A stretch of DNA of 64,000 nt from Antiquaquibacter oligotrophicus (GTDB lineage: Bacteria; Actinomycetota; Actinomycetes; Actinomycetales; Microbacteriaceae). Under the pieces are notes generated by a model. The model worked only from the letters and a program-made list of their open reading frames with translations. It was not told where the DNA came from and searched no databases. The translations under genes and the position numbers were made by a program. The stretch is from NCBI RefSeq assembly GCF_020535405.1, contig NZ_CP085036.1:2480001-2544000 (forward strand). The letters are read 5' to 3'. This document shows, piece after piece, positions 14,374 through 23,142 of this stretch; the first letter of the stretch is position 1, and the number at the start of each line of letters is the position of its first letter.

Positions 14374-16455
14374 ATGAAGCGCCTCACCACGTTCATCACG
14401 GCTCGAGCAACCTCGTGGATCGTGCTCGTTGTCGCACTCCTGGTCTCCGGGGCGATCTTCGCGCTCGGCACCGGATCCGAATCGGAGACCGCCCCCGGCG
14501 CGGGACTTCCCGAGACGGCCGAGTCAGCACGCGTGACCGCCGCGCAGCAAGATCTCCCGAGCGCCGACACAACGAGCGCCCTGCTCGTGTATTCACGCGA
14601 CGGTGAGCAACTCGACCCCACCGACGTCGAGGCGATTACGGCGTCCACGGCTGACCTTGCCGAGCTCTCGAGCGCAGACTTTGTGCCGCCGCCCTCCGTA
14701 TCCGAGGACGGCACCACGGCCCTCGTTGCCGTCCCGCTCGAGGTCATCGACGACGTCGGCGCCCAGGCCGAGCGCGCGGACGAGATTCGCAGCATCGCCA
14801 ACGCCGACCTCCCCGACGGTCTCACGGCGCTGCTCACCGGCCCCGAAGGTTTTGCGGTCGACGTCGCTGCCGTCTTCGAAGGCGCGGACTTTACTCTCCT
14901 TCTCACCACCGCCGCCGTTGTGATCGTCCTCCTGCTCGTCACCTATCGCAGCCCGTGGCTCTGGCTCGTTCCCGTTGTCGTGGTGGGCACGGCGGACGGC
15001 CTTGCGCGCATCGTGGCGACGCGTGTGGCCGAGTCGATCGGCATCACGCTGGATGCATCGGTCACCGGCATCCTGTCCGTGCTCGTTTTCGGTGCCGGCA
15101 CGAACTATGCCCTCCTCCTCATCGCGCGATATCGCGACGAGCTTCGGCTCGTCGAAGACAGACGGCATGCCATGGCCCGAGCCCTCCGTGGTGCGGGGCC
15201 CGCGATCATCGCGAGCGGCAGCACCGTAGTACTCGCGCTGCTGACCCTCCTCTTCGCCCAGCTCACCGGCAACCGGGCGCTCGGCATCGCGTGCGCGACC
15301 GGAGTCGTCATCGCCATGCTCTTCGCACTGTTCGTATTGCCTGCGGCTCTTCTGCTCTTCGGGCGCGGACTCTTCTGGCCCTACGTTCCGCACTACGGCA
15401 GCGAAGGCAGCACCACCCGCGGGGTGTGGTTCCGACTCGGCACGCTCGTCTCGCGTAAGCCTGCGGTTGTCGCAACGGCCGGTGTCCTCATACTGGGCGC
15501 ACTCGCGCTCGGGGTCACTCAGGTGCAGATCGGGCTCTCGCAGAACGAGCGCTTCACGTCGGTACCTGAGGCCGTTGTTGGCCAAGAGATCCTGGCGGAC
15601 GCGTTCTCGGCCGGTGCCAGCTCGCCGACGGCAGTCATCACGAATGCGGACTACGCCGACGAGGTGGCGGATGCTGCGGCATCCGTCGACGGGGTCGACT
15701 CCGCTCGCGTCGGCGAGACCAATGGCGAGATCACCCAGGTCGACGTTGTGTTGGATGCCGCTGCCGAAACCGATGAGGCATTCGCAGCCATTGACGCACT
15801 CCGTGCGGAATTGCACTCCATCGATGGCGCCGACGCGATCGTCGGCGGACTCGACGCTCAAAGCCTCGACGTTGCTCGCGCGCAGGAGGCCGACCAGGAT
15901 CTCGTGATCCCACTCATCCTCGGGCTCGTCTTCCTCGTTCTTGTCATCCTGCTGCGCGCGCTCGTGGCCCCGCTGTTGCTGCTGGCCACCGTCGTCGGCT
16001 CGTTCTTCGCGAGCCTTGGCGCAAGCTGGCTGCTCTTCCAGTCGGTGCTCGGGTTCCCGGCTATCGACACCAACGTTGTGCTGTTCAGCTTCCTCTTCCT
16101 GGTGGCCCTCGGTGTCGACTACAACATCTTCCTCGTGACACGCGCCCGAGAGGAGGCTGCCCAGCATGGAACACGCACGGGCATGATTCGTGCGCTCGCC
16201 GCGACCGGCGGGGTGATCACGAGCGCGGGTATCCTCCTCGCCGCGGTATTCGCTGTGCTGGGGGTGCTTCCACTCATCACGCTCACCCAAATCGGAATCA
16301 TCGTGTGTATCGGCGTGCTCCTCGACACACTCCTCGTGCGCACGGTAATCGTGCCGGCCCTCGCCTTCCTCACGGGCGAAAAGTTCTGGTGGCCGAGCCG
16401 CGTCATGTCCGTCGATGCGGAGGTACGCACGACCGGCTCGGCCGCGCGCAGCTAG
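14374..16455 (+). CDS. MMPL/RND-family exporter
   Basis: 693 residues, typical for actinobacterial MMPL transporters. An N-terminal membrane helix (IVLVVALLVSGAIFALG) is followed by an extracytoplasmic loop, a block of about five helices with GAGTNYALLLIARYRDEL near residues 240-257 and the matching second block with LGVDYNIFLVTRAREEA near residues 573-590; the Asp/Tyr residues in these repeats are those that couple RND proteins to proton flow. It probably exports a lipid or a toxic compound under the control of the divergent MarR protein. Start ATG has GGAGAA at suitable distance. A 653-codon antisense frame over this gene is a GC-driven shadow. Confidence 0.9.
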   Translation: MKRLTTFITARATSWIVLVVALLVSGAIFALGTGSESETAPGAGLPETAESARVTAAQQDLPSADTTSALLVYSRDGEQLDPTDVEAITASTADLAELSSADFVPPPSVSEDGTTALVAVPLEVIDDVGAQAERADEIRSIANADLPDGLTALLTGPEGFAVDVAAVFEGADFTLLLTTAAVVIVLLLVTYRSPWLWLVPVVVVGTADGLARIVATRVAESIGITLDASVTGILSVLVFGAGTNYALLLIARYRDELRLVEDRRHAMARALRGAGPAIIASGSTVVLALLTLLFAQLTGNRALGIACATGVVIAMLFALFVLPAALLLFGRGLFWPYVPHYGSEGSTTRGVWFRLGTLVSRKPAVVATAGVLILGALALGVTQVQIGLSQNERFTSVPEAVVGQEILADAFSAGASSPTAVITNADYADEVADAAASVDGVDSARVGETNGEITQVDVVLDAAAETDEAFAAIDALRAELHSIDGADAIVGGLDAQSLDVARAQEADQDLVIPLILGLVFLVLVILLRALVAPLLLLATVVGSFFASLGASWLLFQSVLGFPAIDTNVVLFSFLFLVALGVDYNIFLVTRAREEAAQHGTRTGMIRALAATGGVITSAGILLAAVFAVLGVLPLITLTQIGIIVCIGVLLDTLLVRTVIVPALAFLTGEKFWWPSRVMSVDAEVRTTGSAARS

Positions 16456-16946
16456 GCACCTCGCGTCGGAAGCAGCACGGCGCGAGGGATCTCCCCAAAA
16501 AACGACAGGGGAGACACGTACTCGCTGTCCACGCGCACCCCCATGTGCACGCACGGCGATCGGCAGTGGCCCGCCTGCACGGTTCCTATGGTCTGACCGG
16601 CCGCAATTGTGTCGCCTTTGGCGACGGATGCCACCACCGGCTCGTAGCTCGAGATGACACCGCCCCCGTGGTCGATCGAGATCACGGGCCGGTCGACAAC
16701 GACCCCGGCGAAATGCACCACTCCGGGCGCCGGAGCTCGCAGCACGTCACCGGAACGCAGGTCTACACCACGGTGCCCCGTCGAGTACTTCGTCGCGGGC
16801 GCGATGAACGGCCGCTCCACAACACGAGGCGGATCGACGGGCCAGCGCCACGGGCCATCGGCAGCGGGGGAGGCAGCGGGAGAGGCAGCGGGGGAGGCGG
16901 CGAGGAGGAGCATTCCGAGTGTGGCGAGAGCGGGCATCCTGGGCAT
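16452..16946 (-). CDS. M23-family (LytM-like) peptidoglycan peptidase
   Basis: 164 residues from the ATG at 16946. A short signal peptide (MPRMPALATLGMLLLAAS) leads to a small SPAA repeat and then the LytM domain: GHRGVDLRS carries the zinc His and Asp, and CRSPCVHMGVRVD carries the last zinc His. In most M23 enzymes the final motif is His-x-His; here it is Cys-x-His (CVH), a pattern I recall from the rpsB-adjacent actinobacterial subgroup. It would be exported and cleave peptide cross-bridges or activate amidases. Position directly upstream of and divergent from rpsB is conserved in the order. The longer frame to 17045 only adds unlikely residues before the signal peptide. Confidence 0.85.
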   Translation of the reverse strand: MPRMPALATLGMLLLAASPAASPAASPAADGPWRWPVDPPRVVERPFIAPATKYSTGHRGVDLRSGDVLRAPAPGVVHFAGVVVDRPVISIDHGGGVISSYEPVVASVAKGDTIAAGQTIGTVQAGHCRSPCVHMGVRVDSEYVSPLSFFGEIPRAVLLPTRGA

Positions 16947-17234
16947 GGCACGAGTCTCGGCCTGTCGGGTGCGGCCCGACCGAGAAATGCAAGGGGTGGG
17001 GACCAGCACGAGACCGGTGCACCGGGGGAGGAGCGGTGCTACCATGAGTTCAGCACCTCAGAAATGGGGTGACTTCGCGTGTCCGAAAGCGCCCAGGCTC
17101 TGCCATAGGCGCGGCACAACTCCACCAGTCACCGGGAACGGTGCGGAGCTGCGTCCGGACACCAGGTTTCGCACCATCCGGTCGCGAATAACAACTGAGT
17201 AGGCGCACGCGTGCGCCAGTTAAGGAGAACGGCC
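16947..17234 (+). promoter_or_regulatory. rpsB promoter and long leader with hairpin next to the ribosome-binding site
   Basis: 288 bp without a gene. TACCAT at 17040-17045 is the best -10, giving a leader of about 180 nt. At 17202-17217 there is a 16-bp perfect palindrome (GGCGCACGCGTGCGCC) whose stem can extend through flanking AACT and AGTT with a one-sided bulge. It ends 3 nt before the TAAGGAG ribosome-binding site (17221-17227). The layout would suit translational autocontrol by S2 or an attenuation structure, but no known leader family was recognised. Confidence 0.5.
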
Positions 17235-18344
17235 ATGGCCGTCGTTACCATTCGCCAGCTGCTCGACAGCGGCGTTCACTTCGGACACCAGACCCGCCGG
17301 TGGAACCCGAAAGTCAAGCGCTTCATCCTCACCGAGCGCAGCGGCATCCACATCATCGACCTGCAGCAGTCGCTCGCCTACATCGACAAGGCGTATGACT
17401 TCGTCAAGGAGACGGTCGCCCACGGCGGCACCATCCTCTTCGTCGGCACCAAGAAGCAGGCCCAGGAGGCCATCGCCGAGCAGGCGACGCGCGTCGGCCA
17501 GCCCTACGTCAACCAGCGTTGGCTCGGTGGTCTTCTCACCAACTTCCAGACCGTCTCGAAGCGCCTCGCACGCATGAAGGAACTTGAGGAGCTGGACTTC
17601 GAGGACACCTCGAAGAGCGGCTTCACCAAGAAGGAGCTCCTCATCAAGAAGCGTGAGCTCGACAAGCTGCACAAGACGCTCGGCGGTATCCGCAACCTCA
17701 CCAAGACCCCGTCCGCGATCTGGGTCGTCGACTCCAAGCGCGAGCACCTCGCCGTCGACGAGGCCCACAAGCTGGGCATCCCGGTCATCGGAATCCTCGA
17801 CACGAACGCCGACCCCGACGAGGTCGCCTACCCGATTCCGGGTAACGACGACGCCATTCGTTCGGTTGGCCTGCTGACGCGCATCATCGCGGATGCTGCT
17901 GCCGAGGGTCTCATCCAGCGTCACCAGAAGCCCGAAGAGGGTGCAGACGTCGAGCCGCTCGCCGCCTGGGAGGCCGAGCTCCTCGCCGCGTCGGAGACCC
18001 CGTCATCCACCGCCGAGAAGATCGAGGCCGTCGACCAGGGCGCGAACGCTGCTGAGGCCGTCGCCGAGGTCATCGCCGCCGAGACGCCGACCGAGGAGAA
18101 CGACGCGGACGCCGTTGTCGCCGAGCACGAGGCAGCCGCGGACGAGACCGTTGTCCCCGAGCACCACGTCGAGTCGGACGCCGAGACCGAGGCCAAGATC
18201 GAGGCCGAGGCCACCGAGGCCGAGAAGAAGCCCGCCGCGAAGAAGGCTCCGGCGAAGAAGGCCCCCGCGAAGGCCGAGAGCGCCGACGCTGCGGAGGAGA
18301 AGCCCGCCGCCAAGGCGAAGGCTGCCCCCAAGGCATCCAAGTAA
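17235..18344 (+). CDS. rpsB: 30S ribosomal protein S2
   Basis: 369 residues from ATG 17235, preceded by TAAGGAG. The S2 core is unmistakable ([70 protein letters not shown]). After about residue 235 a C-terminal extension of about 130 residues rich in Ala, Glu, Lys and Pro follows, ending in [18 protein letters not shown] repeats; such tails are common in Micrococcales S2 and are probably disordered. Located on the 30S head/platform side, needed for S1-like mRNA interactions. Followed by tsf after 45 bp in the conserved rpsB-tsf operon. Confidence 0.98.
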   Translation: MAVVTIRQLLDSGVHFGHQTRRWNPKVKRFILTERSGIHIIDLQQSLAYIDKAYDFVKETVAHGGTILFVGTKKQAQEAIAEQATRVGQPYVNQRWLGGLLTNFQTVSKRLARMKELEELDFEDTSKSGFTKKELLIKKRELDKLHKTLGGIRNLTKTPSAIWVVDSKREHLAVDEAHKLGIPVIGILDTNADPDEVAYPIPGNDDAIRSVGLLTRIIADAAAEGLIQRHQKPEEGADVEPLAAWEAELLAASETPSSTAEKIEAVDQGANAAEAVAEVIAAETPTEENDADAVVAEHEAAADETVVPEHHVESDAETEAKIEAEATEAEKKPAAKKAPAKKAPAKAESADAAEEKPAAKAKAAPKASK

Positions 18345-18389
18345 CCGTCACCACACACGACAACACGCAACCAAGTAAGGATCCACACC

Positions 18390-19217
18390 GTGGCAGACAT
18401 CAGCCTCGCTGACATCAAGGCCCTGCGCGACCGCCTGGGCACTGGAATGGTCGACACCAAGAACGCTCTCGTCGAAGCCGAGGGCGACATCGAGAAGGCC
18501 GTCGAGATCCTCCGCCTCAAGGGTGCGAAGGGCAACGCGAAGCGTGCCGACCGCTCCACGAGCGAGGGCCTCATCGCCGCGGTGGAGTCCGCGACGGCCA
18601 CCACGATGATCGAGCTCGCGTGCGAGACCGACTTCGTGGCGAAGAACGAGAAGTTCGTCGCCCTGGGTGAGAAGGTGCTCGCGGCTCTCGCCGACTCGGG
18701 CGCCGAGACCCTCGACGCCGCTCTCGCGGTTCCGCTGGATGGCGGCACCGTCGGCAGTGTCATCGACGACCAGGCCGCCACCATCGGCGAAAAGGTCGAA
18801 TTGCGTCGCGTTGTGCGTATCCCGGGCGAGAAGTTCGCCGTGTACCTGCACCGCACGTCGAAGGACCTGCCGCCGCAGATCGGTGTCGTCGTTTCCTACA
18901 CGGGGGATGACGCGGAGACGGCTCGCTCGATCGCGCAGCACATCTCGTTCGCTGACCCGCAGTACCTGTCGCGCGACGACGTCCCGCCCGCAGAGGTTGA
19001 GAACGAGCGTCGTATCGTCGAGGAGATCAGCCGCGGCGAGGGCAAGCCGGAGGCCGCCCTCCCGAAGATCGTCGAGGGACGCATCGGTGCCTTCTTCAAG
19101 CAGGTCTCGCTCCTCGAGCAGGACTACGCGAAGGACAACAAGCTGTCGGTGAAGAAGGTCCTCGAGGACTCTGGCCTGACGGTGACGGGTTTCGCACGCT
19201 TCAAGGTCGGCGCGTAA
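18390..19217 (+). CDS. tsf: Elongation factor Ts
   Basis: 275 residues, normal length. N-terminal UBA-like domain with LADIKALRDRLGTGMVDTKN and the diagnostic ACETDFVAKNEKF near residue 74; the core continues with dimerisation-subdomain sequence and ends VTGFARFKVGA. Catalyses GDP release from EF-Tu. GTG start with TAAGGA about 9 nt upstream. Cotranscribed with rpsB and ended by a strong hairpin terminator at 19226-19271. Confidence 0.98.
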   Translation: MADISLADIKALRDRLGTGMVDTKNALVEAEGDIEKAVEILRLKGAKGNAKRADRSTSEGLIAAVESATATTMIELACETDFVAKNEKFVALGEKVLAALADSGAETLDAALAVPLDGGTVGSVIDDQAATIGEKVELRRVVRIPGEKFAVYLHRTSKDLPPQIGVVVSYTGDDAETARSIAQHISFADPQYLSRDDVPPAEVENERRIVEEISRGEGKPEAALPKIVEGRIGAFFKQVSLLEQDYAKDNKLSVKKVLEDSGLTVTGFARFKVGA

Positions 19218-19225
19218 CAACACGC

Positions 19226-19271
19226 ACGACGAGGGGCCCCGGATGTTACATCCGGGGCCCCTCGTCGTTTT
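19226..19271 (+). terminator. Strong intrinsic terminator after tsf
   Basis: A perfect 20-bp stem (19226-19245 with 19249-19268), very GC-rich, closed by a 3-nt TTA loop and followed by TTTT. It ends the rpsB-tsf transcript. Confidence 0.9.
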
Positions 19272-19288
19272 CGGGTCACCCCGGCCCG

Positions 19289-19361
19289 ACGTTGCGGAGG
19301 ATGGCACGCCGTAGGCTGCGGCACGCCGTGGCCCAACCCGGCGTGCCATCCTCCGCAACGT
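19289..19361. repeat. Intergenic palindrome, copy 1 of the GTTGCGGAGGATGG family
   Basis: Perfect inverted repeat with 23-bp arms (19289-19311 and 19339-19361) and a 27-nt loop. The arm begins ACGTTGCGGAGGATGG. The same arm core returns at 60945-61017, so this is a repeated element and not just a local terminator. It lies 18 bp after the tsf terminator and upstream of the pyrH promoter, with no T-tract. Confidence 0.8.
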
Positions 19362-19420
19362 GAGGCACGTGCACCGATGTCGCGAGAGTCGCGCCGTCGT
19401 GAACCTCATGTGCGAGGCAA

Positions 19421-19434
19421 TACTCTGTACAGAG
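19421..19434 (+). promoter_or_regulatory. Putative pyrH promoter -10 with overlapping palindrome
   Basis: TACTCT at 19421-19426 is the best -10 for pyrH and overlaps a perfect 12-bp palindrome CTCTGTACAGAG (19423-19434). The pyrH ATG is 23 nt further on, with GGGGA as ribosome-binding site. Confidence 0.4.
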
Positions 19435-19456
19435 CACTAGAACGATCGGGGATCAC

Positions 19457-20173
19457 ATGACGGATGAACGCAAGCGCCGGGTACTTCTCAAGCTCTCGGG
19501 TGAAGCGTTCGGAGGCGGGCAGCTCGGCGTCAACCCCGATGTTGTCAGCGCCTTGGCCAAGGAGATCGCCGCGGCATCCGCCGAGGGGGTCGAAATCGCG
19601 ATCGTCGTTGGCGGTGGCAACTTCTTCCGCGGTGCGGAGCTCAGCCAGCGCGGCATGGACCGCGGCCGCGCCGACTACATGGGCATGCTCGGCACCGTTA
19701 TGAACGCACTGGCCCTGCAGGACTTCCTCGAGCAGGCTGGGGCTGCAACGCGTGTGCAGTCCGCGATCTCGATGACGCAGGTCGCCGAGCCGTACATTCC
19801 CCGCCGCGCCGAGCGTCACCTCGAGAAGGGCCGTGTTGTCATCTTCGGTGCCGGCGCGGGCTTGCCGTATTTCTCGACGGACACGGTAGCCGCGCAGCGT
19901 GCACTCGAGATCAGCGCCGATGTTGTGCTCGTGGCCAAAAACGGTGTCGACGGCGTCTACACGGGTGATCCGCGCAAGGATGACTCGGCGTCCAAGCTCG
20001 ACCAGGTGACCTACCAGGAGGCGCTCGTGCGCGGCCTCAAGGTTGTCGACTCGACGGCGTTCTCGCTGTGCATGGACAACTCGATGCCCATGGTCGTCTT
20101 CGGCATGGAGCCTGCGGGCAACGTGACCAAGGCGATCCGCGGCGACCGCATCGGCACACTCGTCTCCAACTGA
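19457..20173 (+). CDS. pyrH: Uridylate kinase (UMP kinase)
   Basis: 238 residues of the bacterial amino-acid-kinase-fold UMP kinase: [17 protein letters not shown] at the N-terminus, [15 protein letters not shown] near residues 52-66, the [16 protein letters not shown] stretch, and FFSTDT-like nucleotide-binding sequence ([16 protein letters not shown]), ending [13 protein letters not shown]. Phosphorylates UMP to UDP in pyrimidine synthesis. Follows tsf as in most actinobacteria, but with a separate promoter after the terminator and palindrome; the frr gene is displaced downstream by a transporter gene. Confidence 0.97.
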   Translation: MTDERKRRVLLKLSGEAFGGGQLGVNPDVVSALAKEIAAASAEGVEIAIVVGGGNFFRGAELSQRGMDRGRADYMGMLGTVMNALALQDFLEQAGAATRVQSAISMTQVAEPYIPRRAERHLEKGRVVIFGAGAGLPYFSTDTVAAQRALEISADVVLVAKNGVDGVYTGDPRKDDSASKLDQVTYQEALVRGLKVVDSTAFSLCMDNSMPMVVFGMEPAGNVTKAIRGDRIGTLVSN

Positions 20174-20183
20174 CACCGAACCC

Positions 20184-21038
20184 GTGGTCGTTGCGCTGCT
20201 GATCGCCGGCGCAGCGCTCGCACACGCCACGTGGAACGTCACCGTCAAAAAGACGGGTGCCAGCGGGCCCGGCTACATTTGGGCCGGGATCGTCGTCAGT
20301 GCGATCGTCTACGCACCGTTCGGTGTCACCTCGCTGCTCGACGCGGGGGCCTCTGCGTCGGTGTGGCTGCCGCTCGCTCTCGTCAGCGGTGCCCTCCAGA
20401 TCGTGTACTTCTTTGTGCTGCAACGGGCATATCGGGTGGGGGATGTCTCGATCGTCTACCCGCTCGCTCGTGGAACAGGCCCCGCGATCGCCGTGCTGCT
20501 CGCGATCATCGTGCTCGGGGAGCGGCCCGGCCCGGTGGGGCTCCTCGGGGCCGCCGTTGTTGTTGCGGGTGTGATGGTCGTGGGGTTCGCCGGCGGGGTC
20601 AGCCAGGCGCGCGGCAACCGGGCGGGCATCCTGTACGGCCTCGCTGTCGGGGTGATCATCGCCGTATACACGCTGTGGGATGCCGCGGCCGTCACGGTGC
20701 ACGAGTTGCCTCCGGTGGGCTACTACTGGGCGAGTGTGGTCGTTCAACTGGTGCTCCTGGCCGTGCCGGCGCTGCGCTCGGGGAGAGCCACGGTGAGGGT
20801 TGTGCGCGAGCATCCGATCGCCGTCGTCATCTTCGGTGTTCTGGGGCCTCTCGCGTACATCCTCGTGCTCTTCGCCGTGCAAGTGGCGCCGGTCTCGATC
20901 GTGGCACCAGCGCGTGAGATCAGCGTTGTGCTCGTGGGGCTAGCGGGGTGGTTGCTCTTCCGCGAACCACATCCCGTGCAGAGGCTCATTGGAGCCGTCA
21001 TCGTTGTCGCCGGGGTGGCTTTGCTGGCTCTCGCGTAG
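20184..21038 (+). CDS. EamA/DMT-superfamily transporter
   Basis: 284 residues with about ten hydrophobic helices arranged as two EamA repeats (first repeat near residues 1-135, second 145-284). Typical features include [20 protein letters not shown] at the end of repeat 1 and the parallel [20 protein letters not shown] in repeat 2. Drug/metabolite transporters of this type move amino acids, metabolites or drugs; the substrate cannot be told. The GTG start lies only 10 bp after pyrH without its own clear promoter, so it is probably read with pyrH. Its insertion between pyrH and frr breaks the usual adjacency. Confidence 0.82.
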   Translation: MVVALLIAGAALAHATWNVTVKKTGASGPGYIWAGIVVSAIVYAPFGVTSLLDAGASASVWLPLALVSGALQIVYFFVLQRAYRVGDVSIVYPLARGTGPAIAVLLAIIVLGERPGPVGLLGAAVVVAGVMVVGFAGGVSQARGNRAGILYGLAVGVIIAVYTLWDAAAVTVHELPPVGYYWASVVVQLVLLAVPALRSGRATVRVVREHPIAVVIFGVLGPLAYILVLFAVQVAPVSIVAPAREISVVLVGLAGWLLFREPHPVQRLIGAVIVVAGVALLALA

Positions 21039-21102
21039 AGAAGGTCGCGCTCGGCGCACCGCTGTCCCCACTAAACTTCACTCAGACACGAAGGAGTTGC
21101 CC

Positions 21103-21654
21103 GTGATCAGCGATGTGCTGGCTGAAGCCAAAGAGAAGATGCAGAAGGCCGTCGAGGTCGCCAAGGATGATTTCGCCACGGTGCGGACGGGCCGGGCCAA
21201 CCCCGCCCTCTTCCAGAAGATCCTTGTCGAGTACTACGGCACGCCGACCCCGCTCGGGCAGATGGCCTCCCTCGTTAACCAGGAGGCCCGCACCCTCCTC
21301 ATCACGCCGTTCGACAAGTCTGCCCTCAAGGACATCGAGAAGGCCCTCGCCGGTGCGGCACACCTCGGCGCGAGTGTCGGCAACGACGGTAACGTGATCC
21401 GCGCAACCCTCCCCGAACTCACCGAGGACCGCCGCAAGGAGTACGTCAAGATCGTGCGCGACAAGGCCGAGCAGGCGCGAGTGGCGATCCGCAACATCCG
21501 ACGCAAGGCGAAGGATGACCTCGACGGTCTGAAGGAGGTCGGCGAGGACGAGGTGGCACGCGCCGAGAAGGAACTCGACGGCACCACCAAGCAGCACGTC
21601 GATGCGATCGACGAGGCTCTCAAGCGCAAGGAAGCCGAGCTGCTCGAGGTCTGA
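21103..21654 (+). CDS. frr: Ribosome recycling factor
   Basis: 183 residues from GTG 21103, with AAGGAG 6 nt upstream and a TAAACT -10 at 21071-21076. Family hallmarks: [32 protein letters not shown] near residue 24, [20 protein letters not shown] and the C-terminal three-helix bundle with REYVK-type ([20 protein letters not shown]) and LEV end. Splits post-termination ribosomes with EF-G. The stop codon shares one base with the cdsA ATG. Confidence 0.97.
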   Translation: MISDVLAEAKEKMQKAVEVAKDDFATVRTGRANPALFQKILVEYYGTPTPLGQMASLVNQEARTLLITPFDKSALKDIEKALAGAAHLGASVGNDGNVIRATLPELTEDRRKEYVKIVRDKAEQARVAIRNIRRKAKDDLDGLKEVGEDEVARAEKELDGTTKQHVDAIDEALKRKEAELLEV

Positions 21655-22529
21655 TGGTTTCCGACTTCGAAGCCCAGGTCCGCGCGACGAACGACAAGAT
21701 CAACGCGCGAACGGGGCGACCCCTCCTGCGCGCGATCGCCGTCGGGCTCGTGCTGGGTGGCGCTCTGCTGGTGAGTCTTATTCTCATCAAAGAGCTCTAC
21801 ATGGTCTTCGCTGCCGCCCTCATCGGCTTCACGACGTTCGAGTTGGCGAGCGCGCTGCGGTTCGCGGGGCGGGATGTTCCGAGGATTCCGGTGCTCGTCG
21901 CCTCCCTCGCCATTGTGCCTGCGGCGTTTTACTGGCTGTCCGCTGGGCACTGGTACGTCACCCTCGCGGGCATCCTCCTCGTGAGCCTGTGGAGGATCGT
22001 CGAACTCGCGCGACCGAGTCACCGCGTTTCGGGTATCGAGCTTCTCAAAGACCTCGGCGCCGGTGCTTTCGTGATGGCCTACGTAGGGTTCATGGCGGGC
22101 TTCACCGTGCTGCTGACCGCCCAGGAGGGCGGCCAATGGTGGACGCTGGCGTTCCTCATCGTTGTTGTCGCCGTCGATACGGGCGCCTACGCGACGGGCC
22201 TAACGTTCGGCAAACACAAGATGGCACCCGTTATCAGCCCGGGTAAGACGTGGGAGGGTTTCGCAGGATCCGCCGCGGCCGCCGTCATCGCCGGCGTGCT
22301 CGTCGCGATCTTCATGCTCCAGCAGCCGTGGTGGGTGGGCATCATCTTCGGCCTCGTGCTGCTCGGAACGGCGACTCTGGGTGACCTCTCGGAATCGCTC
22401 ATCAAACGCGATCTCGGTATCAAGGACATCAGCACATGGCTGCCGGGGCATGGCGGATTCCTGGACCGGGTCGACTCGTCCCTGCTGTCGGGGGCAGCGG
22501 CCTATGCGCTGTTCCTCATCTTCGCGTGA
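21654..22529 (+). CDS. cdsA: Phosphatidate cytidylyltransferase
   Basis: 291 residues, multi-pass membrane protein. The family signature near the C-terminus is present as SLIKRDLGIKDIS followed by LPGHGGFLDRVDS, which carries the conserved Lys, Asp and metal-binding Asp residues. It makes CDP-diacylglycerol from phosphatidic acid and CTP at the inner membrane. Its ATG overlaps the frr stop by 1 nt, the conserved frr-cdsA arrangement. Confidence 0.96.
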   Translation: MVSDFEAQVRATNDKINARTGRPLLRAIAVGLVLGGALLVSLILIKELYMVFAAALIGFTTFELASALRFAGRDVPRIPVLVASLAIVPAAFYWLSAGHWYVTLAGILLVSLWRIVELARPSHRVSGIELLKDLGAGAFVMAYVGFMAGFTVLLTAQEGGQWWTLAFLIVVVAVDTGAYATGLTFGKHKMAPVISPGKTWEGFAGSAAAAVIAGVLVAIFMLQQPWWVGIIFGLVLLGTATLGDLSESLIKRDLGIKDISTWLPGHGGFLDRVDSSLLSGAAAYALFLIFA

Positions 22530-22543
22530 GGCAGAATAGTCCG

Positions 22544-23095
22544 GTGAGCACAACCTTCCCGCGAGTACGCACGTCCGAGCAGGGCTACAACGTCGAGCAG
22601 GTGGAGGAGTTCCTCCAGGATGCCCGCACGGCCTATACCGCGGCACCGGGTACACCGGGCGTCATCACGGCAGCGAGCATCCGCACGACAGCGTTCGCCA
22701 TGCAGAAGGGTGGCTACGCCACCAAACACGTGGATGCCGCGCTCGAGCGTCTCGAGGACGCCTTCGCCGCGCGCGAGCGCGAGCGGGCTCTCGCCGAGGC
22801 TGGCGACGGAGCGTGGTTCGCGTCGGCCCGTTCGACGGCGCAGGAGATCCTCAACCGCCTGTCGCGCCCGGCCGGTCAGCGTTTTGATCGCACCGGCATT
22901 TTCACGAACGGGTACGACACCAAGTCCGTTGACGCCTTCGCCGACAAGCTCATCGATTATTTCCAGAACGGTAAGCCGCTGAGCGTAGACCAGGTGCGCT
23001 CCGTTGCGTTCAAGGCGCGCAAACGCGGCTACAGCGAGGCTCAGGTCGACCTGGTACTCGACAGCGTGATCGACGTCATGCTGGCCGTTCGCTGA
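22544..23095 (+). CDS. Small protein of four DivIVA-like repeats
   Basis: 183 residues from GTG 22544, which lies 6 nt after CAGAAT (leaderless-type spacing). The protein is built from four copies of the DivIVA-type helix motif GY-x4-V-(D/E)-x-x-(L/A): GYNVEQVEEFL (14), GYATKHVDAAL (57), GYDTKSVDAFA (123) and GYSEAQVDLVL (162). Unlike true DivIVA/Wag31 it lacks the long coiled coil, so it is unlikely to be the polar scaffold itself. It follows cdsA by 14 bp. Role unknown; a membrane-curvature or division-associated adaptor is an inference. Confidence 0.8.
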   Translation: MSTTFPRVRTSEQGYNVEQVEEFLQDARTAYTAAPGTPGVITAASIRTTAFAMQKGGYATKHVDAALERLEDAFAARERERALAEAGDGAWFASARSTAQEILNRLSRPAGQRFDRTGIFTNGYDTKSVDAFADKLIDYFQNGKPLSVDQVRSVAFKARKRGYSEAQVDLVLDSVIDVMLAVR

Positions 23096-23142
23096 GCACT
23101 CTCAGGCCATTTCCGGCCCACGTGGGCTAAAATCGTGGAACT

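Noticed and set aside
14593..16554. 653-codon open frame antisense to the MMPL exporter gene
   Set aside because: Its product is rich in Arg, Asp, Glu, Gly and His without membrane or domain features; it is the GC-driven complement of a clear transporter gene.
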